A stretch of DNA of 64,000 nt from Paenibacillus luteus (lineage in GTDB: Bacteria; Bacillota; Bacilli; Paenibacillales; Paenibacillaceae): contig NZ_SKCD01000004.1 in NCBI RefSeq assembly GCF_006542765.1, positions 62,001 to 126,000 on the forward strand, in the 5' to 3' direction. Below the pieces are notes generated by a model that saw nothing but the letters and a program-made list of their open reading frames with translations, was not told the DNA's origin and did no database searches. Of this stretch, positions 51,217-60,742 are shown piece after piece; positions within the stretch are counted from its first letter, which is position 1, and every line of letters begins with the position of its first letter. The translations under genes were made by a program, and so were the position numbers.

Positions 51217-53442
51217 TCACCTGCCCTCACTTATTAATTTCGGAGCAAAGCATTTTACAGCAAACACTTCATAGTAAGGAGAACCGTAGGTTGCGCAGAA
51301 ATGAATTCGGATTCGGGTTACGCGTTTCGCGTCCACCTTATGTTTATTCAGCGTGAGATAATTACCGCGGATGAAGATTTCACTCTCGGTTCCGTCTTCT
51401 AAGGTCAAGGTCACATCATAATCTTGGATAAGGAGTTCGATCGGATCGTCAAAATGCTCCAAATCCAGCCGTGAATTGAACACAAGATGGATTTCCTCCA
51501 CATGTTTGGGGCTTGCAAAACACAATTCCAACCATTCCTGTCCTTCCGTACGTTCAGATATCCAACCGTTCGGCAGACCATAAGGCCTGGAGAAGCCGTT
51601 GACGACATTCTCGGGGCTATACATATTTTGGGCTGGCAATAGGTCTTTGAAGCAAATGCTCTTATTCAGCTTCTTCAGCTTAGACGGCACTTCAGGCCTA
51701 TAATGAAAGCTGACCGCTCCTGTCAACCTTTCTTCATTGCCGTATACGGCAAGGCTCGCCGCACCTTCCAGTACGATGTAGATTTTGTCGTCAGCCGGCT
51801 TCTTGCAGCCGAGGTCCAGCGTAATCCAGTCATCGTGACCTGCTGCTATAACTAAGCAGTAATCTTTCAGCTCGCTGGCGGGAATATAGTTTTCCTTCCG
51901 CTCCCCGCCAAACAGCTTCACCTGCAAAGTTTCCGCTTGCTCGGATTTATTTTTAATTTTGATCCGCACGCTTTCAGCCATGGATGTCTGAATCGGCAAA
52001 ACCAAACATAACGTTTTCTCCAAGGAAATCTCTTCGGTTGGATGAAGATTATCATAGCTGCGCTGAGACGAGGCACGAATCGTTAATCCGTCGGCGAAAT
52101 AAGGATCCAACTCCTCTTGAAGCCCCACAATCGTTTGCCCGTCCCGAAGCAGCTGCGCCTGAAGCTCACCCATATGGGCTTTGACTATGTCTGCGGGGTC
52201 TGCGTCGTATTTCAAGCATAACGCAGCCGCCGTTCCTACCGCCTGCCCCATACAACCGCAGGTTGCCATGACCCTTGTAGATCCGAAAGCCACATGGGTA
52301 GCGCTTATATTGCGGCCAGCAAACATGAGATTAGGAATATTGCGTGAATACAAGCTGCGGAAAGGGAGATTGTACAATCCCGGCACGAAATTCCATGCTG
52401 TAGCCGGCCCCTCATCGTAGATGCCTTTATTCGCATGCAGATCCATATACCATCCTCCGACGGATACTGCATCCTCGAAATGAGGCTTTGCTGTAAGATC
52501 GTTCTGCGACAGCATGTGCTCCCCTATAAACCGCCTTGACTCCCGCTTCCCCGGTATCGGGCATACATAATCCAAGATAAGATTGTCCACATCATCAAAC
52601 TCGCCGCTATTTTTGATATAATCCCAAATCCCGTACACCAATTTCCGCAGTTCCAAGGCGATGTCTTCATTATTTTGGATAATATCCATATGTCCGCCGT
52701 ATTCCAGCCACCACAATCCGCCAAGCCCGTTAATCTTCCTCGGAAAAGACCGATGGTTTAAGCCTTTTCGGATACTATCGAAAAAAGGCAGCTTCGTAAT
52801 ATCATACGCAAAGCCAGGCCTTTTGTAAGGAACGGAATAGTCTACGTCACGGGCTTGAAACAAAATCGTATCTCCCATGGTGTAATGGTCCGCTACCTCA
52901 GGAGCCAGCTCCTCGTTGTATTCATGCTTCGCCTCTCTTCCCCATCGGAAGTGAGCGCCTGCTTGATATCCGACAATGCCATCGCCTGAGCAATCGATGA
53001 AGGTTCGGCTTGCAAAACGAAATTTTCTTTCGGAAGCGAGTTGAATGCCGTCCACCCATTGAATTCTGCCGTTCTCCATGCCCGTTTCATGCACGCATGT
53101 ATTCAGGAATAGGGAAATGTTAGGCTCAGCATAAACCATGTCCAATAAGACCGTATCCGAAAGCGAAAGCATAAGCTTCTTGTTGTATAACGGATTATAG
53201 TGAAAGATTTTCAGCTTGAGTTCTTCCACCAAACCTCCCTCGCGCGCATAATAGGATGGGCTGTTTCCGAGATATGCCGACCCGTTGATATGAACCCTGA
53301 CCTCGCTGCTCGCATTGCCCCCAAGCACCGGCCGATCATTAATAAGAGAAACCTGCAGCCCTTGGCGTGCGGCAGCAATGGCAGCGCATATCCCAGCAAT
53401 ACCTCCGCCTACGACGGTTACATCTGCTTTTATAAGCTCCAT
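51217..53442 (-). CDS. FAD-dependent oxidoreductase (FAD_oxidored family) with C-terminal beta domain
   Basis: A 741-residue enzyme. The N-terminal Rossmann motif VVGGGIAGICAA (about 10-21) binds FAD, and RTFIDCSGDGIVGYQAGA and NLMFAGRNISATHVAFGSTRVMATCG are the other FAD-binding signatures. The C-terminal third (about 460-741) is beta-rich and may bind sugar. Homologues sit in carbohydrate loci of Bacteroidetes and Paenibacillus, but the reaction is not known. The ATG at 53442 follows GGAGGT by 7 bases. No signal peptide. It lies between the YesN-like regulator and the SGNH esterase. Confidence 0.88.
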   Translation of the reverse strand: MELIKADVTVVGGGIAGICAAIAAARQGLQVSLINDRPVLGGNASSEVRVHINGSAYLGNSPSYYAREGGLVEELKLKIFHYNPLYNKKLMLSLSDTVLLDMVYAEPNISLFLNTCVHETGMENGRIQWVDGIQLASERKFRFASRTFIDCSGDGIVGYQAGAHFRWGREAKHEYNEELAPEVADHYTMGDTILFQARDVDYSVPYKRPGFAYDITKLPFFDSIRKGLNHRSFPRKINGLGGLWWLEYGGHMDIIQNNEDIALELRKLVYGIWDYIKNSGEFDDVDNLILDYVCPIPGKRESRRFIGEHMLSQNDLTAKPHFEDAVSVGGWYMDLHANKGIYDEGPATAWNFVPGLYNLPFRSLYSRNIPNLMFAGRNISATHVAFGSTRVMATCGCMGQAVGTAAALCLKYDADPADIVKAHMGELQAQLLRDGQTIVGLQEELDPYFADGLTIRASSQRSYDNLHPTEEISLEKTLCLVLPIQTSMAESVRIKIKNKSEQAETLQVKLFGGERKENYIPASELKDYCLVIAAGHDDWITLDLGCKKPADDKIYIVLEGAASLAVYGNEERLTGAVSFHYRPEVPSKLKKLNKSICFKDLLPAQNMYSPENVVNGFSRPYGLPNGWISERTEGQEWLELCFASPKHVEEIHLVFNSRLDLEHFDDPIELLIQDYDVTLTLEDGTESEIFIRGNYLTLNKHKVDAKRVTRIRIHFCATYGSPYYEVFAVKCFAPKLISEGR

Positions 53443-53541
53443 TTTGATAACCTCCATGATTAGATGCTTCTATCATGGTAATTGTTTTGGCCCTCTTTTT
53501 TTTACAGGATTTCGCGAAAAAATCATACATTTTTCGCATCC

Positions 53542-55164
53542 TTATTTGGATTCGTACCGCGTCATTTTTATCCGGTATTGCTTGGGAGTATCACCCGTAT
53601 ATTCTTTAAATAGTTTGCAAAAGTACCCTTCATTGACGATGCCTACTTCCTCGCACAATTCCAACAAAGAATAATCCTGCACATTTAACAGCTCGAGAGC
53701 CAATTGGATTTTTTTACGGTTGATATAGCTGATCACGCCTTCGTTCATTGTTTTTTTGAATAAGCTGCTAAAATACGACGGTGCCAAATTCACATCCTCG
53801 GCAATGGCCTCCAGCGTCAATCGTTGTTTCAGATTCTTCTCTATAAACTGCATGGCACTCATAATTTCTGCGCGATGCAAGATTTGCCCCGCGTGTACAT
53901 ATTCGAAGGTGAAGTCGCAAATATAGGCAAGTTGTTCTTGAAATGCCATAAAGTCCATGGGGAATTCTGCTGCTTCCGCGGCCAGCTTGTTCCCCGATTT
54001 AAACTTTACGGTAATGTCTCTGTACAAGTCTCTAAGCATCGGCGCCATGATCGACTTATGGATTTTATGGTCCGTAACAAATTGGTTCAGATCGGCGAAT
54101 GCATTCTCCAGCTCTTCCTTGGAAACCTTCCGTTTCACCCATAGAAGAAAATCAGCCAGTTTCTGCTGAAAGTCTGCTTTTTTGTCATTATGGTAGTGGA
54201 ACCGATGCATGGGTGTTTTTACTACTTTGTCTGTATGATAATAAAAATCCTCGCTCACATTTTTAGCTTCCGTGTACGCTTGTTTGATCGATTCCCAGCC
54301 TCGGTGCGGACCTCCGAAAGCAACGGATACCCTTTGATTCAAATATTGCTGCAAATGAGAGACGATCTGCCCTCCTAATGATTGGCAAGCGTATTCCGCT
54401 TCCATATCGCTGCGGCTATTTTCCCAGGAAAGAAAGCCAATAAACCGATTATCGGACAAATCCGCAGCTACGCCGCTTCCGCCATTCATCACCGTTTCTT
54501 CGATTACATTCGTTATCGCATATTTCAAGATGCTTTGATCAGCGGCTGAGTACTCGTTCCGGAAACTTTCATACGTATTCATTTCAACAATAAAGCAGCA
54601 ATAGTTGGCTTGAAAGAAATGGAACTGCATGCGATTGGCAAAATCCGATGCCCGGTGGGAAGGGATTTCCCCTCGGATAAGCTCGTTAAAAAATTGCTTG
54701 CGGACTCTATATTTATTTTCTAGCACGGACACGTTTAACGATTGGAATTCCGCTTCTTTTTTCTTAACCTCATTGAGAATCCCAGCCGCCTTCGCTAAGG
54801 CACGATCTAAATCCGCTTCCCTCAGCGGAACCTTAACAATGTACTCCAATATGTTGGCATGAATAGCTCGCTGGGCGTATTCAAAGGATGAATAAGCGGT
54901 CAAAAGAATGTATTGGGTATGGGGGAGCTCCGGCTTTAGCTGCTCAATCATCGAGATTCCATCCATTCGAGGCATTACGATATCCGATATAATGATATCC
55001 GGTTTAAGCTTTAAAATTTCCTCGATCCCATCCAGCCCGTTATTCGCTTTTCCCACTAAAACAAATCGTTTATCCCTATGGGAGAGCTCGTTAAAAAACA
55101 ATTCCAATCTTTGAATGATTAGGTCTTCATCGTCAACAATGAAGCAGGTAAAGTCTCTCACCAT
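53542..55164 (-). CDS. YesN-like response regulator (receiver plus AraC-type DNA-binding domain)
   Basis: A 540-residue regulator. The receiver domain (about 6-125) has the phosphoacceptor Asp61 in SDIVMPRMDG. A long middle part (about 150-420) is followed by an AraC-type pair of helix-turn-helix motifs in the last 100 residues (LEAIAEDVNLAPSYFSSLFKK, LCEEVGIVNEGYFCKLFKEYTG). With the YesM-like kinase it forms a sugar-responsive two-component system and most likely binds the 40-bp elements at 60516-60555 and 49860-49899. Its start overlaps the kinase stop by one base. Confidence 0.93.
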   Translation of the reverse strand: MVRDFTCFIVDDEDLIIQRLELFFNELSHRDKRFVLVGKANNGLDGIEEILKLKPDIIISDIVMPRMDGISMIEQLKPELPHTQYILLTAYSSFEYAQRAIHANILEYIVKVPLREADLDRALAKAAGILNEVKKKEAEFQSLNVSVLENKYRVRKQFFNELIRGEIPSHRASDFANRMQFHFFQANYCCFIVEMNTYESFRNEYSAADQSILKYAITNVIEETVMNGGSGVAADLSDNRFIGFLSWENSRSDMEAEYACQSLGGQIVSHLQQYLNQRVSVAFGGPHRGWESIKQAYTEAKNVSEDFYYHTDKVVKTPMHRFHYHNDKKADFQQKLADFLLWVKRKVSKEELENAFADLNQFVTDHKIHKSIMAPMLRDLYRDITVKFKSGNKLAAEAAEFPMDFMAFQEQLAYICDFTFEYVHAGQILHRAEIMSAMQFIEKNLKQRLTLEAIAEDVNLAPSYFSSLFKKTMNEGVISYINRKKIQLALELLNVQDYSLLELCEEVGIVNEGYFCKLFKEYTGDTPKQYRIKMTRYESK

Positions 55165-56903
55165 TATGCATCTCCTTTAAGCAAATCTGTCGGGAATATA
55201 GCGCGTACACGAGTTATTTCCTTAGGTATGCTAATAATTTGAAGCCCGAATTGTTCTCCGTAGTGAAGCCTTATTCGGCCATGAATGTTATTTAAGCCGA
55301 TTCTTTTTCTCTTTACTTCCACGTCACTCGGTGCAGAAATTAAAATATGCTTTATTTTATCGGCCGGGATTCCCTCGCCTAGATCAATGACTTCTATGAT
55401 GACGATTCCGCCCTCCGAGTAAGCATGAATCGTGATCGGGCCTTCGATCCCGCCTCCGTTATAGCCATGGAAGATGCTATTCTCCACAAGGGGCTGCAGC
55501 AGCATTCGAAAAACAGGAAAATCCATTAACCCTGCTTCGATATTTTCAATCAATTGGAAGTTTCTGTTGTACCGGATGTTCTGGATCTCGATATAGTCCG
55601 CTACGTTTCGTAATTCCTGACGCAAGGAAACTTTCTCTGAAGCGTCATCTATCCCATATTCCAATAATGAAATGAGCGACCCGATCACCACATCTACTTT
55701 CTCTATTTGTCCCAGACGTATAACATTGCTGATTGAACCAAGCGTGTTATACAAAAAATGAGGGTTGATTTGAGACTGCAGCACTTGAATCTCCAGCTTT
55801 CGCTCAAGCTCATTATGAAGCTCCGCTCGCCGAATCAATTCCACAATTTGCTGCAGCATACGGTCGAAAGCCCGGGAGAGATCTCCGAACTCATCATTTC
55901 GGTTAATGGTTATTGTCGTTGTGAGGATGCCTTGCTCCACTCGTTTCATTTTAGTTTTGAGCAAATAGAGCGGATTTCTTATATACTTGGCAATTAAAAA
56001 GGAAATGAACAAGCTTAAGAGAAGGCCTGCAGCTAGAATCTCGATATAATAGGTTTCCAGCCTGGACAGAGCCGCTTTCAAGCGTGATTCATCGTTAATG
56101 GAGATGATGGTCCAATTGAATTTCTCCGTCGGTTTTTTCAGAAGGGAGACCAGCAAACCATCCTTGGTATGCAGTTGAAGGCTTGTTTCTGCCGTATCCA
56201 GAATTTGTTCTGCTGACGTTTCCCCGATTGAAAACGTATGATCTTGAATATTCAGCGGTCCTCTATTTTCCGAAAATCCGGCAATGATCTTACCCGATGC
56301 GGTGATCAGAGCCAAATTCATTTGTTCTTGTTTATTAATCTTGAACAGGGTTTCTTCAATGGCATTTAGATCCAGATCTACCGCAATGGCCATCGGAAAC
56401 GGAGCGCCGTTCAAATATCGAACCATCGTAACTGTCCAGCCGGAATACTTGGATTTATAAGGATCGCTGACGAAGGTCGTCCTTCTGTTCTTGTCGGCCG
56501 CATCAAATAACGGCTCTCTTTCTGGTAAAGCTTCATCGAATATGCGGGTAGGCGTGCTTCCGCCTACAATGGATAAATCGCTTTTGATCAAATAAATATT
56601 ACTGACGTAATTGCTGTTGAGTTCATATAGCTCTCTTAATTGCTTTTTGATGACTTCCGTATTGTCAATGTTGGCTTTCACCGATGTTTCGACCGAGAAC
56701 AGGATCGTCTGGAAGGAGGAAAAATTAACGGTGAAATACTGATCGACCTTATCGAGTATTTGGTTGGTGTAGTAGATGTCATTGGTTCTTATTTCCTTTT
56801 GGACATAGCGATAGGACAATTGGCTTATCAAGATTATGCAGCCTAATACAAACGCAAACACGATAAAAAATAATTTTAAAGGCAAGCTGATTCTTCTTCG
56901 CAT
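55164..56903 (-). CDS. YesM-like sensor histidine kinase
   Basis: A 579-residue membrane kinase. Two membrane segments (about 11-32 and 287-307) flank a Cache-like outside sensor domain. A HAMP domain (about 308-360), the phosphorylated His382 in SQINPHFLYNT and an HATPase domain with ENSIFHG and DLGEGIP follow. It should sense the imported sugar or its binding protein and phosphorylate the YesN-like regulator. It lies just after the binding protein gene, separated from it by a hairpin terminator at 56943-56972. Confidence 0.93.
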   Translation of the reverse strand: MRRRISLPLKLFFIVFAFVLGCIILISQLSYRYVQKEIRTNDIYYTNQILDKVDQYFTVNFSSFQTILFSVETSVKANIDNTEVIKKQLRELYELNSNYVSNIYLIKSDLSIVGGSTPTRIFDEALPEREPLFDAADKNRRTTFVSDPYKSKYSGWTVTMVRYLNGAPFPMAIAVDLDLNAIEETLFKINKQEQMNLALITASGKIIAGFSENRGPLNIQDHTFSIGETSAEQILDTAETSLQLHTKDGLLVSLLKKPTEKFNWTIISINDESRLKAALSRLETYYIEILAAGLLLSLFISFLIAKYIRNPLYLLKTKMKRVEQGILTTTITINRNDEFGDLSRAFDRMLQQIVELIRRAELHNELERKLEIQVLQSQINPHFLYNTLGSISNVIRLGQIEKVDVVIGSLISLLEYGIDDASEKVSLRQELRNVADYIEIQNIRYNRNFQLIENIEAGLMDFPVFRMLLQPLVENSIFHGYNGGGIEGPITIHAYSEGGIVIIEVIDLGEGIPADKIKHILISAPSDVEVKRKRIGLNNIHGRIRLHYGEQFGLQIISIPKEITRVRAIFPTDLLKGDA

Positions 56904-56942
56904 TGCTCATCTTCCTTTGGAGTTCGTATTAAAATGACAATA

Positions 56943-56972
56943 AAGAGAGGGGCTAAGAATAGCCACTCTCTT
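56943..56972 (-). terminator. Attenuator-like hairpin between the lplA-like and yesM-like genes
   Basis: AAGAGAG-GGCTA / TAGCC-CTCTCTT stem and 4-base loop, followed on the minus strand by TTATTG. With such a weak T run it probably lets some reading through, so that the transporter is made in excess over the two-component system. Confidence 0.6.
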
Positions 56973-56979
56973 CGTTCAT

Positions 56980-58566
56980 TTACTTGATTAAGCCTGCTTC
57001 TTTAAATTGCTTGATTGCTGTTTCCTTATATTTCTGCATGTCAAACTTGGTATCCAACGTTTGGAGAAAATTGTCCCAATTGGATAGTGGGTCTTTGCCC
57101 GTCATAAATTTGACTAAGCTTTCATTAATGAAACGTGAACGGTCAGTTGCCAAGGTATCGCTAGGGTCAGCGGTCAATAAGTTTCCAGGCAGCGTTGGCC
57201 CTACATATTGCTGATTGTTCACGAAAGCTTCTGCCGTCTTAGGATTCTGGAAGCTGAAGTACTCGGCATCGTCACCACGGCGCGGCATTCTGTAATGATC
57301 GACCCATAGGTACTTTTCTTTCATTTCCTTCGATAATTCGGACGTTTTATTTTTGATCTTGCCATCCACTACGTCCCAATGAATCCCTTTGATTCCGTAT
57401 GCAAAATTCGGATAGGCTTCTTCGTCCGTAAAGAGGTAATTCAGCATGGACAAGATGCGAATGATTTTGTCTTTATCCGCTTTCTTGGAGATCGCCCATG
57501 AATTGCCTTGGAACGATTTTCTCTCTACGATTTGATCGCCGTAAGGACCTACCATTGGAGGAATCACGATCCATTCCGGCACCTCTCCGCTGATTTCTTT
57601 CATTTTCTGCTGATAATCCGGCTCCAGCCTACGCGCATCCCTGATCATGAAGCCGACTTTGCCCTTAAATAGCTTTTGGTCCAACAAGTCAGGCGAGGTC
57701 ATCGTCACCCAATCCGGGTCTACCACATTGGCTGCCATCATTTTATTAATGTAAGCAAGCGCTTCTTTCATTTTAGGATCAATAAATAGGAATACCGGTT
57801 CATTGTCTTTCACTTCGATGGCCGATGGAGGATTGACGCCAAACATCCACATCAGGCTATCGAAGCCGTAGGTTTGCAGACTGCCCTCTTTGTTCATACC
57901 GCCGATGAAGCCGTACGTATCCTTTTTGCCGTTTCCGTCCGGATCTTTCTCTGTAAAGGCTTTCATCACTTCAAACAGCTCGTCAGGTGTCGTTGGCACT
58001 TCCATATTCAGCTTTTTCAACCAATCGTTGCGAATGAAGAAGCTTCGGCTGATACCGTTTACATTATCATAACCTGGAACGCCAATGGTTTTCCCTTGAT
58101 AGGACATCGCCTCCCAGGAGTCGCTGCTAAAACGTTTCTTAAGTTCAGGGAACTGATCCAGATATGGCGTCAAATCCGCCAGCACGCCTTGATCATAATA
58201 TTGCGCGAGATCGGACCGACTCTTCAAGAAAAGCAAATCTGGGATATCCCCGCCTGCAATAAGCGTATTTAGTTTGGTTGTTGATTGCCCAGCCTGAGGA
58301 ATCATCATATCCAAGTCGATGTTCATTGCCTTCTCCAGCATTTGCCGTTGAATGTCTTCATCGCGTGGAGGAATCGGAGCGGCAGCGTTGAACGTGCCTT
58401 GGTTAAACATCGTGATTTTCATTTTTTTCGCAAACGCGTTATCCGTGGACGGTGAGCTGTTCGAAGCTGCCGGCTTAACCTCTTCTTGCTTCCCACATCC
58501 CGACAATAGCGTTCCGAGCCCTACAACAGCAGCCAGAATAGCAAATGAAATCTTTGTTCTTTGCAT
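56980..58566 (-). CDS. LplA-like extracellular solute-binding lipoprotein
   Basis: A 528-residue sugar-binding lipoprotein with signal peptide and lipobox LSGC (lipid Cys24). The mature part is a family 1 binding fold of the large LplA/YtcQ kind, with IPPRDEDIQRQMLEKAMNID, DIPDLLFLKSRSDLAQYYDQG and GNSWAISKKADKDKIIRILS. It gives the substrate to the two permeases downstream. It is third in the operon (lplB, lplC, lplA order) and is followed by the kinase gene. The substrate is inferred to be an oligosaccharide. Confidence 0.9.
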   Translation of the reverse strand: MQRTKISFAILAAVVGLGTLLSGCGKQEEVKPAASNSSPSTDNAFAKKMKITMFNQGTFNAAAPIPPRDEDIQRQMLEKAMNIDLDMMIPQAGQSTTKLNTLIAGGDIPDLLFLKSRSDLAQYYDQGVLADLTPYLDQFPELKKRFSSDSWEAMSYQGKTIGVPGYDNVNGISRSFFIRNDWLKKLNMEVPTTPDELFEVMKAFTEKDPDGNGKKDTYGFIGGMNKEGSLQTYGFDSLMWMFGVNPPSAIEVKDNEPVFLFIDPKMKEALAYINKMMAANVVDPDWVTMTSPDLLDQKLFKGKVGFMIRDARRLEPDYQQKMKEISGEVPEWIVIPPMVGPYGDQIVERKSFQGNSWAISKKADKDKIIRILSMLNYLFTDEEAYPNFAYGIKGIHWDVVDGKIKNKTSELSKEMKEKYLWVDHYRMPRRGDDAEYFSFQNPKTAEAFVNNQQYVGPTLPGNLLTADPSDTLATDRSRFINESLVKFMTGKDPLSNWDNFLQTLDTKFDMQKYKETAIKQFKEAGLIK

Positions 58567-58632
58567 ATTGACCTCTCCTTTGCTTGTATATTATCACGGT
58601 TTCCCCGTAACAACCTAGATAAGATTTGCTTT

Positions 58633-59502
58633 TTAACCTTTAATCGATCCCATGAGCATACCCTTGGTAAAATGCTTTTGCATAAACGGATACACGATCA
58701 GAATCGGGACCGTAGTTACGACAACAGCAGCCATTTGAACTGCAAACTGGCTAACCGTTCCGGTATTGGCCATCGACTCCGCGCTTTGATTTGCGATGTT
58801 AAGCAAAATGTTGCGCAAGACGACTTGAAGCGGCATTAAGTTCGCATCATTGATATACACAATTGCATCGAAATAACTATTCCAATGTCCCACTGCGTAA
58901 AATAGGGAAATCGTAGCGAGGACAGGCATGGACAGCGGTAAAATGATTTTCCAAAGCGACTGAAGTTCACTTGCGCCGTCTACTCTCGCCGACTCCTCGA
59001 TTTCAGCAGGCAATTGCTCAAAAAATCCTTTAATAATCACTAGATTAAATGCACTAATGAGATGTGGAACAATCAAAACCCATGGGCTATTTAACATCCC
59101 CAAAGAGCGGATTAACAAATAAGTCGGAATTAGTCCTCCGCTAAACATCATCGTAAACACAATGAATAATAAAAACGTGCTGCGTCCCGGCAAATATTTT
59201 TTGGATAACGGGTACGCTGCGATTACCGTGAAAAACACATTTAACGCCGTGCCTACAATCGTTCGGAACAGCGTTATTTTATACGCCTGCCCAATGCCGT
59301 TAGATACGAATACCTCTTTATAGGCTGCAAAGGTAAAGGATTCTGGTATAATCACAATCCCTCTTCTTAACACTTCCGATTCCGGTGTTAACGAAACAGC
59401 GACCACATATAAAAAGGGAAGCAAGCAAAGCAGCGATAGCACAATAAGAATAAAATAAACGGTTGATTGCCATGCTTTTTCCCCGATCGTCAGCTTAACC
59501 AT
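58633..59502 (-). CDS. LplC-like carbohydrate ABC transporter permease
   Basis: A 289-residue permease with six hydrophobic segments and the EAA loop EIEESARVDGASELQSLWKI. Its C-terminus ends MQKHFTKGMLMGSIKG, typical of the LplC/YtcP group. It forms the membrane channel with the LplB-like partner. The ATG is preceded by GAGGTGG and lies 13 bases after the partner gene. No ATPase is encoded here; as in other Paenibacillus Lpl systems a shared ATPase (MsmX-like) is expected. Confidence 0.92.
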   Translation of the reverse strand: MVKLTIGEKAWQSTVYFILIVLSLLCLLPFLYVVAVSLTPESEVLRRGIVIIPESFTFAAYKEVFVSNGIGQAYKITLFRTIVGTALNVFFTVIAAYPLSKKYLPGRSTFLLFIVFTMMFSGGLIPTYLLIRSLGMLNSPWVLIVPHLISAFNLVIIKGFFEQLPAEIEESARVDGASELQSLWKIILPLSMPVLATISLFYAVGHWNSYFDAIVYINDANLMPLQVVLRNILLNIANQSAESMANTGTVSQFAVQMAAVVVTTVPILIVYPFMQKHFTKGMLMGSIKG

Positions 59503-59515
59503 ATCTCATACCACC

Positions 59516-60463
59516 TCACCAAATTTGCCCGTCGAATTTTTTGGCGATCTTGTTCGCAGCCAGTACCAAAACAAATCCAATGACAGCTTTAAACAATCCC
59601 ACAGCAGTAGCGAGGCCAATCTTAAGACGCTCCAGCCCCTCGCGGTATACCCATGTGTCAATAATATCGATCTTCTCCTGGTTAAAACTGTTGGCAAACA
59701 TGAAGATTTGGTCAAAACCAGCGTCTAGGATATGGCTCAATTTCAGAATGAGCATCAAAATAATGACGCCACGAATGCCGGGTAAGGTTACATGCCAGAG
59801 CTGTCTCCATTTGGAAGCGCCATCCATTCGAGCCGCTTCATATAAGCTTGGGTCGATCCCTGCTAATGCAGCAAGGTAAAGTATCGCTCCCCAGCCAATG
59901 TCCTTCCAAATTTCAGACGAGATGACCAGCAGCCTCCCCCAAGCAGGCTCCGTTAGGAAGGAGATGGGCTCAAAACCGTTTTCCTTCAAAATCATATTAA
60001 AAAGTCCATCGCCCGGGGCTAATAATGCGACCATCAATCCATAAACAATGACCCAAGACAGAAAGTGGGGCAAATAAGTAATGGTTTGTACGATTTTCTT
60101 AAACCATTGGGTATGAACTTCATTAAGCAGCAAAGCAAGTGCGATGGGAGCGGAGAAACCGAACAATAGCTTATACAGCGATATGACAATCGTATTTCTC
60201 ATGATGTCCCAGAAATAAACGCCGTTAATAAAATCTTGGAAATTTTTCAACCCTACCCACGGGCTATCCCATAACCCCAAAGCCAGATTGTAGTTTTTAA
60301 AAGCAATAATGATTCCCGCTAAAGGAATGTATTTGAATACGGCAAAATAAACTAATGCCGGAAATAAAAGAATGTACATCACTTTATACTTTTGTATGGC
60401 TCTTATCCACGAATTCCGCTTTTTAGAGATGGGAATGGCTTCCGCTGCCAATTTCGTTTGCAT
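59516..60463 (-). CDS. LplB-like carbohydrate ABC transporter permease
   Basis: A 315-residue permease with six to seven hydrophobic segments and the EAA loop YEAARMDGASKWRQLWHVTLPGI, typical of LplB/UgpA-type subunits. It is the first gene of the carbohydrate locus. GAGGTGA lies 6-7 bases before the ATG, and the conserved 40-bp box with TATTAT -10 is just upstream. It pairs with the LplC-like permease. Confidence 0.92.
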   Translation of the reverse strand: MQTKLAAEAIPISKKRNSWIRAIQKYKVMYILLFPALVYFAVFKYIPLAGIIIAFKNYNLALGLWDSPWVGLKNFQDFINGVYFWDIMRNTIVISLYKLLFGFSAPIALALLLNEVHTQWFKKIVQTITYLPHFLSWVIVYGLMVALLAPGDGLFNMILKENGFEPISFLTEPAWGRLLVISSEIWKDIGWGAILYLAALAGIDPSLYEAARMDGASKWRQLWHVTLPGIRGVIILMLILKLSHILDAGFDQIFMFANSFNQEKIDIIDTWVYREGLERLKIGLATAVGLFKAVIGFVLVLAANKIAKKFDGQIW

Positions 60464-60492
60464 GTCATCACCTCGTCTTTATTTATATTTGT

Positions 60493-60555
60493 ATAATAGC
60501 ACCCCCCTATCGGATAAATTTCTGTTATTTCAAGAATTTCTTATAAGATATTAAG
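60493..60555 (-). promoter_or_regulatory. Conserved 40-bp activator box and -10 of the carbohydrate operon
   Basis: On the minus strand the box (60516-60555) is followed after 17 bases by TATTAT (60493-60498), 30 bases before the lplB-like ATG. It has CTTATAAG and three GAAAT repeats every 9 bases and no -35 hexamer, and matches 36 of 40 positions of the box before the giant protein gene. Confidence 0.7.
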
Positions 60556-60597
60556 TAGGTATTGGCTTAGTAAATTCCATGCCATAGGCATGAAAAA

Positions 60598-60645
60598 ACG
60601 GACAAAGTGAACGTCGCCGTTTTTAGGCGCTTTCACCTTGTCCGT
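60598..60645. terminator. Bidirectional terminator after the acetyltransferase gene
   Basis: ACGGACAA/TTGTCCGT outer stem and a GCGCC-type inner stem with a 7-base loop, T runs on both sides. A 61-codon open stretch over it is not credible as a gene. Confidence 0.8.
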
Positions 60646-60742
60646 CAATTTTTTCGCATTGGCTACAATCCGTGCTTCAAAAATACATGGATATCCAATC
60701 CAGCAGCCAGGCTTCGTATCAGGCATCTATACTTCGCCTCGC

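Noticed and set aside
60541..60726. 61-codon minus-strand open frame
   Set aside because: It runs through a strong terminator hairpin and has no ribosome site; the open frame is incidental.
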